Assembly: GCF_013179805.1 (NCBI RefSeq)
Contig: NZ_SRRZ01000001.1
Location: 98,335 to 162,334 of the forward strand
DNA: 64,000 nt
Source: Microcoleus asticus IPMA8
GTDB taxonomy: Bacteria; Cyanobacteriota; Cyanobacteriia; Cyanobacteriales; Microcoleaceae
Direction: 5' to 3'
Positions 31,411 to 40,329 of the stretch are shown in pieces (position 1 is the stretch's first letter; each line of letters opens with the position of its first letter). The position numbers and the translations under genes are program-made. The notes beneath the pieces were generated by a model, which saw only the letters and a program-made list of their open reading frames with translations, was not told where the DNA came from and did not search any database.

Positions 31411-33402
31411 TTATGCTTCCTCCTTGATCTTTTTTAAATAAGTAGAAATCGCTTCTGTAGCTAGCTGTGTAATCGGCTTGCCCTGACGGGCAGCTTCTTC
31501 CTTGAGCTCGTTGTAGATTTCATCGCGGACGCTAATTCGACGGCGGACTTTGCCACCGCTAGCAGTGGCAGTCTCGTTTCCGTCATCGTTACTAGACGTA
31601 ACATCTAAATCATTAATCTCAGTTGTCATCGAGTCAGTAGATTGGTAGTTGGTTACAAATTGACGGATAGATTCTAACCCGACGCGATCGCAAAAATTGC
31701 CAAAACTCTCGCTCAGTTGCCGTTTTTGCTTGAAATAAACAAAAACCGGCTCCAGAAAAGCTTCAAAATCCTTTACGTGCAGCTTTTCCTCAATTGGTTT
31801 TGCCAGCCGCGTTTGCTCGGGAGAACCGCCCAGCCAAATCTGGTAGGATTCCGGCGAACTCCCGACAAACCCCAATTCTGCCATATAAGGGCGGGCGCAT
31901 CCATTTGGGCAACCAGTCATCCGCACCACCAAATGCTCGTCTTCCAAGCCCACTTTGGTCAAAAGTGCGCGAATCCGCTCTAAAATGCTGGGAATCACGC
32001 GCTCAGACTCGGTAATCGCCAGCCCGCAAGTTGGCATTGCCGGACACGCCATTGCATAGCGCACTAAGGGGTCGATCGCAGTTTCCGACTGAATGCCGCA
32101 TCGATGGAGTATTCCCTGAATTTCCTGTTTGATATCCGGCGAAATATCGTAAATCAGCACGTTTTGGTGCGGCGTTGCCAGTATCGGCAAGTTGTACTTC
32201 TGCACAATTTCCCGCAAAGCAGTTTTTAGCTGAAATGAACCTTCATCCTTGATCCGGCCATTATCAACAGAAATGCCGACAAACAGCTTGCCGTCTCCTT
32301 GTTCGTGCCAGCCCAAGAAATCAAAATACTTCCACTCAGGCAGCGGTTTAAAGGCTTCTAGGGGTTTGCCAAAATATTCTGCTACTTTTTCGCGGAACCA
32401 CTGTACACCTTTGTCGTTAATCAGGTACTTCAGCCGCGCGTGCCGTCTGTCTGTGCGATCGCCGTAATCTCTTTGCGTTGCTACAATTGCCTTGACCAAA
32501 TCGTAAACATCATCCTTGGCAACATAGCAAATCTCGTCAGCAACCCGCGCAAAAGTCTCTTCTTTGTTGTGAGTGCGGCCCAAACCGCCGCCAGCAAACA
32601 CGTCAAAACCTTGCAACTCGCCAGCTTCATTGGTAATTACCACCAAGCTCAAATCCTGAGAGTACAAGTCAATTGAATTGTCTCCCGGCACGGTAACGGA
32701 ACACTTGAACTTGCGCGGCATATAATGGCTGCCGTAAATCGGTTCTTCTTTGTCGTCGCTAAAAATTGTGCCGTTGCCGTTTTTCTGTCTCGCCGCCTTC
32801 ACTGCGGGGTCTTCCTCGGCCGAAACAGCTTTTTCGCCGTCCAGCCAAATTTCGTAATAAGCACCGGTTTGCGGCGTCAGCAAATCGGCGACATTGTTGG
32901 CGTATTCCAGCGCATACTTGTATTCTGGGCTATTTTTGTACGGTGCTGGCGGTGCCATGACGTTGCGGTTCAAGTCGCCGCAAGCTCCCAAGGTTGACCC
33001 CATATTTTTAATAATTGAGGAAAACACTGCTTTAAGATTTTTTTTCAACACCCCGTGAAGTTGGAAACCTTGGCGCGTTGTAACGCGGATGGTGTGGTTG
33101 CCGTATTCTTCAGATAGCTTGTCTAAGGCTAGATATAATTGCGGTGGAGTGAACCCGCCGGGATTGCGGGTGCGGAGCATGAACTGATAGTCTTTTTCTT
33201 GTCCTTTAACTCGATTGTCGCGGTTGTCTTGCTGGTATGAGCCGTGAAATTTGAGAATCTGAATCCCGTCTTCGGTGAAGTGGGTAGTTTCTTGTAACAG
33301 TTCAGTCGCAACGGGTTCTCGTAAATAGTTGCTGCGTTCTTTGAGACCTTCTGATTTAGAGGGTTTGCGCGCAACAGGGGTTGAAGTGGAAGATGTGATC
33401 AT
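31411..33402 (-). CDS. sir: Ferredoxin-sulfite reductase with C-terminal ribbon-helix-helix-like tail
   Basis: 663 residues, ATG start. It reduces sulfite to sulfide with ferredoxin electrons through sirohaem and a [4Fe-4S] cluster. The two nitrite/sulfite reductase halves are present: KDYQFMLRTRNPGGFTPPQL, then GACGDLNRNVMAPPAPYKN, and the cluster cysteines in CPAMPTCGLAITESERV and MTGCPNGCARPYMAELGFVG. Catalysis thus looks intact. After about residue 595 an acidic Ser/Thr-rich linker leads to RRRISVRDEIYNELKEEAAR...PITQLATEAISTYLKK, a strand-helix-helix arrangement like ribbon-helix-helix DNA-binding domains. Such a tail is not needed for catalysis; plant plastid SiR is known to bind nucleoid DNA. 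Confidence 0.94.
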   Translation of the reverse strand: MITSSTSTPVARKPSKSEGLKERSNYLREPVATELLQETTHFTEDGIQILKFHGSYQQDNRDNRVKGQEKDYQFMLRTRNPGGFTPPQLYLALDKLSEEYGNHTIRVTTRQGFQLHGVLKKNLKAVFSSIIKNMGSTLGACGDLNRNVMAPPAPYKNSPEYKYALEYANNVADLLTPQTGAYYEIWLDGEKAVSAEEDPAVKAARQKNGNGTIFSDDKEEPIYGSHYMPRKFKCSVTVPGDNSIDLYSQDLSLVVITNEAGELQGFDVFAGGGLGRTHNKEETFARVADEICYVAKDDVYDLVKAIVATQRDYGDRTDRRHARLKYLINDKGVQWFREKVAEYFGKPLEAFKPLPEWKYFDFLGWHEQGDGKLFVGISVDNGRIKDEGSFQLKTALREIVQKYNLPILATPHQNVLIYDISPDIKQEIQGILHRCGIQSETAIDPLVRYAMACPAMPTCGLAITESERVIPSILERIRALLTKVGLEDEHLVVRMTGCPNGCARPYMAELGFVGSSPESYQIWLGGSPEQTRLAKPIEEKLHVKDFEAFLEPVFVYFKQKRQLSESFGNFCDRVGLESIRQFVTNYQSTDSMTTEINDLDVTSSNDDGNETATASGGKVRRRISVRDEIYNELKEEAARQGKPITQLATEAISTYLKKIKEEA

Positions 33403-33688
33403 GGGAATGTATAGTGCCAGTTATAATTAGATACAGCCGATCGAATATTTCTTGACAGTGTGACACTTGACAAATTTGCACTTGACAAATCTCCTCAGAA
33501 ATGCTGTGTCGGATCTGTTGACAACTCGGTTAACAACTAAGTTAATAACGGTAATCCGCTAGGAATTCTGATGGTGCTTAATTGTAACACGATCGAGCGG
33601 GGGCTGAAAAATTGTAATTAAGAGTTTATACTTTCGCTCGCTTAAGTTTACGAAACTTTAGAAATAATTAACCTCAACCTTTGAAACT
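33403..33688. other. Divergent promoter region of sir and crr7
   Basis: About 290 bases between the divergent starts. TTGACA-like hexamers occur (GTTGACAAC near 33519), but no certain promoter. No gene seen. Confidence 0.4.
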
Positions 33689-33937
33689 ATGTCACTGTAT
33701 GACGAAGACACCTTTGTGGTCTTAGAAACAAACCAGTCAGAGCAGTTTTTGACTGCGGCGGAACTGTTAGAAAAGCTGAAAGCCGTGTTAACCGAGAAAC
33801 ACGAAGATTTGCCGCAGGACGTGGATAAAATATCTGGCGTGGAAGCTCAAGCCAAGTATTTAATTGATACTTATTGTGAATTAGATGTCGGGCCTGGAAA
33901 ATTTTTGCAGTGGTACGCTGTGCGCTTGGAAAAGTAA
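33689..33937 (+). CDS. crr7: Chlororespiratory reduction protein 7 (NDH-1 factor)
   Basis: 82 residues. DEDTFVVLETNQSEQFLTAA, then ELLEKLKAVL, VEAQAKYLIDTYCELDVGPG and QWYAVRLEK match the CRR7 family, an assembly/stability factor of the photosynthetic NDH-1 (NDH) complex in chloroplasts and cyanobacteria. No membrane span; soluble, probably attached to the complex. Normal length. Confidence 0.88.
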   Translation: MSLYDEDTFVVLETNQSEQFLTAAELLEKLKAVLTEKHEDLPQDVDKISGVEAQAKYLIDTYCELDVGPGKFLQWYAVRLEK

Positions 33938-34113
33938 TTTTGGGAATGCGGAACTGCGAATTGAGCACTTATACTGAGCGTAGTCGAAGTATCGGGCATC
34001 CGAAATTCGGAATTGGTAACAGTTAGCAGTTAACCGTCAACAGTCAACAATTCTTCAATTTTGCAATTCTTTAATCCCAAATCCAAAATTTAAAATCTAA
34101 AATCCAAAATCGG

Positions 34114-34494
34114 TTAATCTTCTAACTGTTGAACCGATGATACTTCAACTGCGGTAACATCGATCGTACCGGGCGGTGTCAAGCGACTAAAATGACCTTC
34201 CTCTATTTTCAGAGGTTCGCCACAGTTGGCACACTGAAACTGAGTTTGATTTAAAGCTGTAAATTCGTATTGACAAACGGGACACTTGTCTTCTATTAAA
34301 TTGCGTTTCAACCACCACTGAAGCGCGAAAAATGCGACTACAGGTGTCAGCAACAAAAAAGCTACTACAATCAACAATGATTTAACTACCCAACCCAAAC
34401 CAATAGACACCAACAAACACGCGATGCCCAGCAGTATCAGCCAATTGCTAATACGGGGTAGCTTTAAAGATATTTTGGGGGTACCTTGGTTCAC
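34114..34494 (-). CDS. Small membrane protein with zinc ribbon
   Basis: Start set at GTG 34494 because AAAGGAG lies 7-8 bases upstream; a longer frame from 34557 lacks such a site. 126 residues: two adjacent hydrophobic segments (NWLILLGIACLLVSIGLGWV and LLIVVAFLLLTPVVAFFALQ), then a zinc ribbon CPVC...CANC in which the C-terminal domain probably faces the cytoplasm, and an end IDVTAVEVSSVQQLED. No recognised family. Confidence 0.72.
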   Translation of the reverse strand: MNQGTPKISLKLPRISNWLILLGIACLLVSIGLGWVVKSLLIVVAFLLLTPVVAFFALQWWLKRNLIEDKCPVCQYEFTALNQTQFQCANCGEPLKIEEGHFSRLTPPGTIDVTAVEVSSVQQLED

Positions 34495-34618
34495 GGTTGT
34501 CTCCTTTGGTGTCTTTGCACGTAGGCATAACTCTATCCTACTCAGAAAATCACGCACTTGTTCGAGTTAATCTTCCCATCATACACGGAGAAACCGCTCT
34601 CTACGTTATAAGTTAATC

Positions 34619-35767
34619 TCAGTGAGAGGGTGGCAAAATTCCTTGTAATGATAGACAAAGGGATTCAAAACTAAATTTTGCGAGGGTTTGTTCCCTCAAC
34701 CAGTGGCGATCGCACCTTTTATCCTCCCCTCGCAGCATTTCCACGCAAGCAACCGCTACTGCTGCCGAATCTCGGTGGGGAACTCTCCATCCCAGTTTAC
34801 CATCTTGCAGCGGATCGGCAGACCCGTCCGCGTCTCCCGCGAGTACGGGTACTCCGCAAGCCAGCGCTTCCAAATAAACTATACCGAAGCCTTCCTGGGA
34901 GGGCATTACATAAGCATCGGCCAACTGGTAATGGGCTGCTAAATTTTCTGTAGGTACAAAACCCGCAAATATTACTCTTTCGGTAACTCCCAAATCATCG
35001 GCGAGTTTGGCTAATCTAGATCGATCGTCTCCTCTGCCAATAACTAAGTATTTCACATTCGGAAAAGTTTTGGCTATTTGCGGCAAAGCTTGAATTGTGA
35101 CATCGATGCCTTTGTAAATATCTGTCGATCGCAATCTAGCTACAGTCATCAATATTTTAGCACCAACCAAATTGTACTGCTCTAATAAATCCTGTGGCTT
35201 CGGCCCAGTCGTAAATATATTTTCATGTACAGTACAAGGCACTATTTGGAATTTTTCGGGATTTAAGTTGTTAATTTCGCAAGTGCGATCGCGCGTGTAC
35301 CTGCTAATAGTCCAAATACTCTCAGCTTGTCTCATTGCTGTTTGGTATTTGGGCGGAAGCGGTTCCCACACTTCCTTGCCGTAAGTTAAAATCGTGTAGG
35401 GAATTCCCAGCGGCTGGCATAAAGTTTGAATTAGCGGTGCGAGTTTGATGTGACCGCAAAAAACCCGTTCCGGTCGTTTTTGCAGCAAGCGAGTTAGTAA
35501 TACTGTAGCAAACTTAAGACGGCCAAACCCGGCATTCTCGGTTTTGAGGTAATAAAATTTCAGATTTTTTGACTCGTAAGCATTGTTGCAGTCTGGGGAA
35601 TCTCGCAACAGCAAAACTTCAGCTTGCGGCGGCGAGTTTGTCCTTGCAGTTATTGACAAGTAAGCTTTGAAAATGTCTTTAACGTAGGATTGAATGCCGC
35701 CTTCGCTGGCAAATATTTCTAGGAAACAGAATAGGTAATTTGTCGATCGCATCTCAGATTTAGGCAT
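34619..35767 (-). CDS. Glycosyltransferase, family 4 (GT-B)
   Basis: Start set at ATG 35767 (382 residues). N-terminal acceptor domain (CFLEIFASEGGIQSYVKDIF, FCGHIKLAPLIQTL); C-terminal nucleotide-sugar domain with KILMTVARLRSTDIYKGIDV, then YLVIGRGDDRSRL, VIFAGFVPTENLAAHYQLAD, and the EX7E-type motif EGFGIVYLEALACGVPVLAG. Probable retaining transferase using a nucleotide sugar in exopolysaccharide or lipid glycosylation; substrates are not predictable. Not in an operon with the export genes at 14-19 kb. Confidence 0.9.
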   Translation of the reverse strand: MPKSEMRSTNYLFCFLEIFASEGGIQSYVKDIFKAYLSITARTNSPPQAEVLLLRDSPDCNNAYESKNLKFYYLKTENAGFGRLKFATVLLTRLLQKRPERVFCGHIKLAPLIQTLCQPLGIPYTILTYGKEVWEPLPPKYQTAMRQAESIWTISRYTRDRTCEINNLNPEKFQIVPCTVHENIFTTGPKPQDLLEQYNLVGAKILMTVARLRSTDIYKGIDVTIQALPQIAKTFPNVKYLVIGRGDDRSRLAKLADDLGVTERVIFAGFVPTENLAAHYQLADAYVMPSQEGFGIVYLEALACGVPVLAGDADGSADPLQDGKLGWRVPHRDSAAVAVACVEMLRGEDKRCDRHWLREQTLAKFSFESLCLSLQGILPPSH

Positions 35768-36582
35768 TGACAGCGCAGACAATTATTGCTGTAGAGTAAC
35801 TTGGCAAAAAAGGGCGATCGCCATTATCCAGAGCTTTTAAACCATGTCAAAATGACTGTAGTTGCAAGTTTTACAGCCAAATATTGGACTTATCTACTCT
35901 CACGGTTGGTTTTGAGCGACGATATGCTTTTTAACTAGCTGCATGGGTGAGCGCGAAGCTTTGCTTTCAGTTTACTATGATCTACCGTTATTGACTGTAA
36001 ACTTAATGATTTTTTACAATATCCTACCCCAAGCAAAATTTAAGATTTATTGAGTTGGTGCAGCGCGTGCGACCAGAGTGTGGATTAGCAGACCGATGCC
36101 GATCGAGGCGATCGGATTTTTAGTTTTTGGTGAAAGTATGGTCTATCTAAAGATAGATATAGAGCCAGTATGTAACTGTTATCATCAGCAACATAGAGAG
36201 TTAAATTAAATATGACTCTGCCAGGTTTAAAAAACAATTTCTGAAAAATTTTGTCGAAAATATTCTCCTAAAATTTTCTCACGCATTGCCAAAAAATTAA
36301 TGCTCATAAAGCATTAATAAAATTAAGATAGTTATTTTTTTGAGATCGAGGAGAGAGATTGAATATTCATATCTTTTCGGTTTACAAAAGTAGTGTGGCG
36401 AGCCGAGCAAGAAAGTTTTACGAGCAGAAAATAAACAAGGTTTTGTACAATCATGTACGAGGAAAAGCCTGTCACCTAAAACATTAGGTATTCGAGCTTA
36501 AACCTGACAAAAGCTAATCTTAGGTTGGCAACGCCATATGTACGAGTGACTCTCTCCAAACGAGAATTCATTGGAGTTTGAG
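35768..36582. other. Long leader upstream of the sugar transport operon
   Basis: About 815 bases without a supported gene, AT-rich around 36200-36330. It includes the glycosyltransferase promoter region and the transporter operon leader. Short dyads such as CACCTAAAACATTAGGT near 36475 are visible, but no clear riboswitch or operator. Confidence 0.5.
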
Positions 36583-37563
36583 GTGAAACGAGTAACGATC
36601 GCACTCAGTCTTTTTAGTGTACTCAGCAGCACTCTGGCAAGTTGCACCGCAGCTTCCCAGAACGCTCAAAACAGTATACAACCAAGCAGCTCCGAACTTT
36701 CATCAGTTGCTGTAGCAGTCCGCGACCTCGGCAATCCATTCTTCGTACAAGTTGGCAAGGGCGCTGAGGCCGAAGCCAAGAAAATCGGCGGTGCAAACGT
36801 GAGGACAACTCTCGTTTCCAGCGGCGACGATTTAAATCAGCAATTTAATCAAATCGAAAACTTTATTGCCTCTAAAGTCAGCATGATTGTACTCAATGCT
36901 GCGGACACAAAAGGCATTGCACCCGCTGTCGAAAAAGCGAAGCAAGCCGGAATTCCAATAATTGCAGTTGATACCGGCGCCGAGGGAGGCGTTGATGCCA
37001 CAGTTACTTCAAATAACGTGCAAGCTGGCGAAGTAAGCTGTCAATATATAGCCGATCGCTTGCAAGGAAAAGGCAGCGTTGTGATTATCAACGGGCCTCC
37101 CGTCGCTTCAGTAGTCGAGCGAGTTCAGGGTTGCCAGAGTGTCTTCTCCAAATATCCCGATCTCAAGGTTCTTTCCAAAGATCAGAACGCTGAAGGCAGC
37201 CGCGATGGCGGGTTAAGAGTGATGAGCGATTTGCTTACTTCCTTCCCAAAAATTGATGCTGTTTTTGCAATTAATGACCCCTGTGCCATTGGTGCAGAAT
37301 TAGCAGCCAAACAGGCACAAAGGAGCGAGTTCTTTATTGTTGGAGTCGATGGTGCACCTGAAGCTTTAGATGCGCTCAAGCAGAACAACAGTTTATTTGT
37401 GGCTACAGCAGCTCAAGATCCATTTCGCATGGCAGCCAAGGCCGTTGAAGTCGGGAACAACATTCTCAAAGGAAACAAGCCAGCCAATCCAAACATTCTG
37501 ATTCCAGTCGCGCTGATTACTCGCGAAAACGTCAATCAACATAAAGGCTGGACAAGTGAATAA
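36583..37563 (+). CDS. Sugar ABC transporter substrate-binding lipoprotein (ribose type)
   Basis: Start set at GTG 36583 with GGAG 7-10 bases upstream; 326 residues. Signal and lipobox: LFSVLSSTLASC, lipidated Cys at about residue 20. Then a periplasmic-binding fold of the RbsB/PBP-I class: VAVAVRDLGNPFFVQVGKGA, then IVLNAADTKGIAPAVEKAKQ, GIPIIAVDTGAEGG, ASVVERVQGCQSVFSKYPDL and AINDPCAIGAELAAKQAQ, with PFRMAAKAVEVGNNILKG near the end. It delivers a sugar to the permease encoded downstream. The Asn/Asp contacts look like those of ribose/fructose/inositol binders; the sugar is not determined. Confidence 0.9.
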   Translation: MKRVTIALSLFSVLSSTLASCTAASQNAQNSIQPSSSELSSVAVAVRDLGNPFFVQVGKGAEAEAKKIGGANVRTTLVSSGDDLNQQFNQIENFIASKVSMIVLNAADTKGIAPAVEKAKQAGIPIIAVDTGAEGGVDATVTSNNVQAGEVSCQYIADRLQGKGSVVIINGPPVASVVERVQGCQSVFSKYPDLKVLSKDQNAEGSRDGGLRVMSDLLTSFPKIDAVFAINDPCAIGAELAAKQAQRSEFFIVGVDGAPEALDALKQNNSLFVATAAQDPFRMAAKAVEVGNNILKGNKPANPNILIPVALITRENVNQHKGWTSE

Positions 37564-37738
37564 ACCAGGAATCGCTGGAAACCGAGTTGTTTGGGAAATT
37601 ACTTATTTTTAGTAGTCATTCGGCTATTGCTAGGGGTAAGGTGCCCAAGAGGCACTCTACAAAGATATCTGCCATTAATTCCACAAATTGATGCAGCAAA
37701 CCTCGACTTGTAAGTCGCATAAAATTACGGTACTTGCG

Positions 37739-39283
37739 ATGGTAAATAGCACTCAAGATGCAATTAAAACTAAGCCCGTCCTCGAAATGCAAGGTATAAA
37801 AAAAACCTTTCACGGTTTTACAGCCTTGCACGATGTAAATATCACCGTTTACCCGGGTGAAGTCCACGCCCTCATGGGGGAAAACGGTGCGGGCAAAAGT
37901 ACGCTGATGAAAATTCTGGCGGGAGCCTACATAGCCGATGCAGGCGAAATCAGAATTGACGGTCAAGCTGTTAAGATGACAGACCCCGCTCAAGCCAGAG
38001 ATTTAGGGATAGCAATTATTTATCAAGAACTCAATCTCGCCCCCAATCTGACAGTTGCTGAAAACATTTTTATGGGCAGCGAGATCAAGAAAGGAGGTAC
38101 ATTTCTAGACCAAGATGAAATGCGGCGTAGGGCCGCTGAGGTCTTGAAAAACCTCGATGCAAATTTTGAGGCTGGAGACCTGGTTTCGACACTTTCAATT
38201 GCCGAACAGCAGCAAGTGGAAATAGCTAGGGCGCTCAAACACAATAGCCGAATTTTAGTGATGGACGAGCCGACGGCCGCGCTTTCAGACCGCGAAACAG
38301 ATAAGCTTTTTGAAGTGGTTCGCCGCTTGCGGAATGAGGGCATTGCTATTATTTATATCAGCCACAGAATGGCAGAAATTTATGCCCTTGCCGATCGCGT
38401 GAGCGTCATCCGAGATGGGGGGTATATTGGCTCTCTTGAAAAGCACGAAATTTCGGCCGAACGCCTGGTGGAAATGATGGTGGGTCGTTCTTTACAGGAT
38501 TTGTACGAAAACAAGCATGAAATAACACCGGGTGCAGTAGTTCTTGAGGTAACAAATTTAAGCGACGGCAACAAAGTAAAGCCTGCCAGTTTTAAACTTC
38601 ATGCGGGCGAAATTTTGGGTTTAGCGGGTTTAGTTGGCGCCGGCAGAACAGAACTTGCCCGCCTAATTTTTGGTGCAGATCGGAAGGTAAGCGGTGAAAT
38701 AAAACTGGAAGGTCGTCATCTCAATGTCTCGACACCCGATGAAGGAATGGCCGCCGGAATTGCTTACGTGCCAGAAGATCGTAAGGCTCTCGGACTATTT
38801 TTAGAGGCTAGTTCGGGTGAGAATATCACCATGAATGTCCTCGACCGAGAAGCAAAAGCTGGCATTATTAACCAAAATTTTCTCTTGAGAATTGTCAATG
38901 ATGCTATTAATAATTTGCAGATTCGCCTTGCAAGTCCGAGCATCAGGGCAATGGATCTTTCTGGGGGGAATCAGCAGAAGTTGCTGCTAGCGCGTTGGTT
39001 GGCTATCAACCCAAAGGTACTTTTACTAGATGAACCGACGCGGGGTGTGGATATTGGCGCAAAAAGCGAAATTTATCGAATTATTAGCGATTTGGCAGCC
39101 AAGGGCGTAGGTATTTTAATGATTTCCAGCGAACTGCCGGAAATTGTGGGAATGAGCGATCGCGTCTTAGTGATGCGAGCAGGAAGCCTCGTCGGTGAAG
39201 TAGGCGGATCGACTGGGGAAGCAATTACGCAAGAGAACATTATGGCTTATGCCACCGGGGCAACAGAGGTAAAAAAATCATGA
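37739..39283 (+). CDS. Sugar ABC transporter, double ATPase (RbsA type)
   Basis: 514 residues from ATG 37739. Two ATPase halves. The first has Walker A GENGAGKSTLMKIL, signature LSIAEQQQVEIARAL and Walker B ILVMDEPTAAL. The second has a degenerate Walker A (GLVGAGRTELARLIFG, typical of this family), signature LSGGNQQKLLLARWL and Walker B VLLLDEPTRGVD. It energises import. The stop overlaps the permease start by ATGA, so they are translationally coupled. Confidence 0.94.
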   Translation: MVNSTQDAIKTKPVLEMQGIKKTFHGFTALHDVNITVYPGEVHALMGENGAGKSTLMKILAGAYIADAGEIRIDGQAVKMTDPAQARDLGIAIIYQELNLAPNLTVAENIFMGSEIKKGGTFLDQDEMRRRAAEVLKNLDANFEAGDLVSTLSIAEQQQVEIARALKHNSRILVMDEPTAALSDRETDKLFEVVRRLRNEGIAIIYISHRMAEIYALADRVSVIRDGGYIGSLEKHEISAERLVEMMVGRSLQDLYENKHEITPGAVVLEVTNLSDGNKVKPASFKLHAGEILGLAGLVGAGRTELARLIFGADRKVSGEIKLEGRHLNVSTPDEGMAAGIAYVPEDRKALGLFLEASSGENITMNVLDREAKAGIINQNFLLRIVNDAINNLQIRLASPSIRAMDLSGGNQQKLLLARWLAINPKVLLLDEPTRGVDIGAKSEIYRIISDLAAKGVGILMISSELPEIVGMSDRVLVMRAGSLVGEVGGSTGEAITQENIMAYATGATEVKKS

Positions 39284-40284
39284 GTCAAACAGAAGTAAAA
39301 AGCACCAGAAATCAATCAAGCGATCGGCAGAAAATAAGTAAAGCTCAAGCTTGGAGAAATTTTATCCAAGTTGCCGGTATCCTGCCGATTTTGGTGGCCA
39401 TATGTGTAATTTTTTCCCTGGTAACGCCCAACTTTCTTTCCTTAGGAAATTTGATCAATGTCATTCGGCAAGCATCGATCAATATTGTCCTAGCTACCGG
39501 CATGACTTTTGTGATTTTGACGGGCGGGATTGACCTTTCTGTTGGGTCAATTTTGGGCGTGACGGCAGTTGTCGGCGTGCTGGTTTCCTTAGTTCCAGGT
39601 CTGGGTTGGTTTGCCGTACCGGCTGCGTTAATAGCCGGAGTATTTTTGGGATTAATTAACGGCTCGCTAATTGCCTATTTAGGTTTGCCTCCGTTCATCG
39701 TAACCCTGGGTTCTTACACAGCTTTGCGGGGTGTTGCTTATTTAGTAGCTAACGGCACTACCGTTATCAATAGAAATCTGAATTTTGCTTGGGTAGGTAA
39801 CAATTATGTCGGTCCAATTCCCTGGTTGGTTATTATCGCTTTTCTCGCAGTTTTAGCGAGTTGGTTTGTTTTGCGGCGGACTGTTCTCGGAAGGCATATT
39901 TACGCCGTGGGAGGCAACATTCGGGCAGCACGATTGACAGGTATTAAGGTGAGTCGCGTGCTGTTATTTGTCTATGGCGTGAGTGGGTTGCTTTCTGGTT
40001 TAGGTGGAATTATGAGCGCGTCGCGCCTCTACAGTGCGACGGGGATGTTAGGGCAAGGCTACGAATTAGATGCGATCGCTGCTGTAATTTTGGGAGGAAC
40101 CAGTTTCACAGGTGGAATTGGCACTATTTGGGGTACTTTGCTGGGGGCTTTAATTATTGCCCTGCTCAACAATGGACTAACTCTCATGAACGTGTCTTTC
40201 TTCTGGCAGTTAGTTGTGAAAGGTCTGGTGATAATTATCGCAGTGACAATTGACAAACTTCGCACCGGTTCAAGCGCAGCGTAA
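39280..40284 (+). CDS. Sugar ABC transporter permease (RbsC type)
   Basis: 334 residues, about 8-10 hydrophobic segments of the BPD_transp_2 family. Characteristic stretches: TGMTFVILTGGIDLSVGSIL, then GLPPFIVTLGSYTALRGVAY, TVLGRHIYAVGGNIRAARLT (the EAA-like loop contacting the ATPase) and YELDAIAAVILGGTSFTGGI. The N-terminal 35 residues are hydrophilic. It forms the homodimeric inner-membrane channel with the ATPase and binding protein above. Confidence 0.94.
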   Translation: MSQTEVKSTRNQSSDRQKISKAQAWRNFIQVAGILPILVAICVIFSLVTPNFLSLGNLINVIRQASINIVLATGMTFVILTGGIDLSVGSILGVTAVVGVLVSLVPGLGWFAVPAALIAGVFLGLINGSLIAYLGLPPFIVTLGSYTALRGVAYLVANGTTVINRNLNFAWVGNNYVGPIPWLVIIAFLAVLASWFVLRRTVLGRHIYAVGGNIRAARLTGIKVSRVLLFVYGVSGLLSGLGGIMSASRLYSATGMLGQGYELDAIAAVILGGTSFTGGIGTIWGTLLGALIIALLNNGLTLMNVSFFWQLVVKGLVIIIAVTIDKLRTGSSAA

Positions 40285-40329
40285 TATTGCTAATTCGGTC
40301 GATCGGTTCCTTATCCGGAGCTTTGTCCT

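Noticed and set aside
36200..36560. Possible riboswitch in the sugar operon leader
   Set aside because: No conserved aptamer core that I recognise; only weak dyads.
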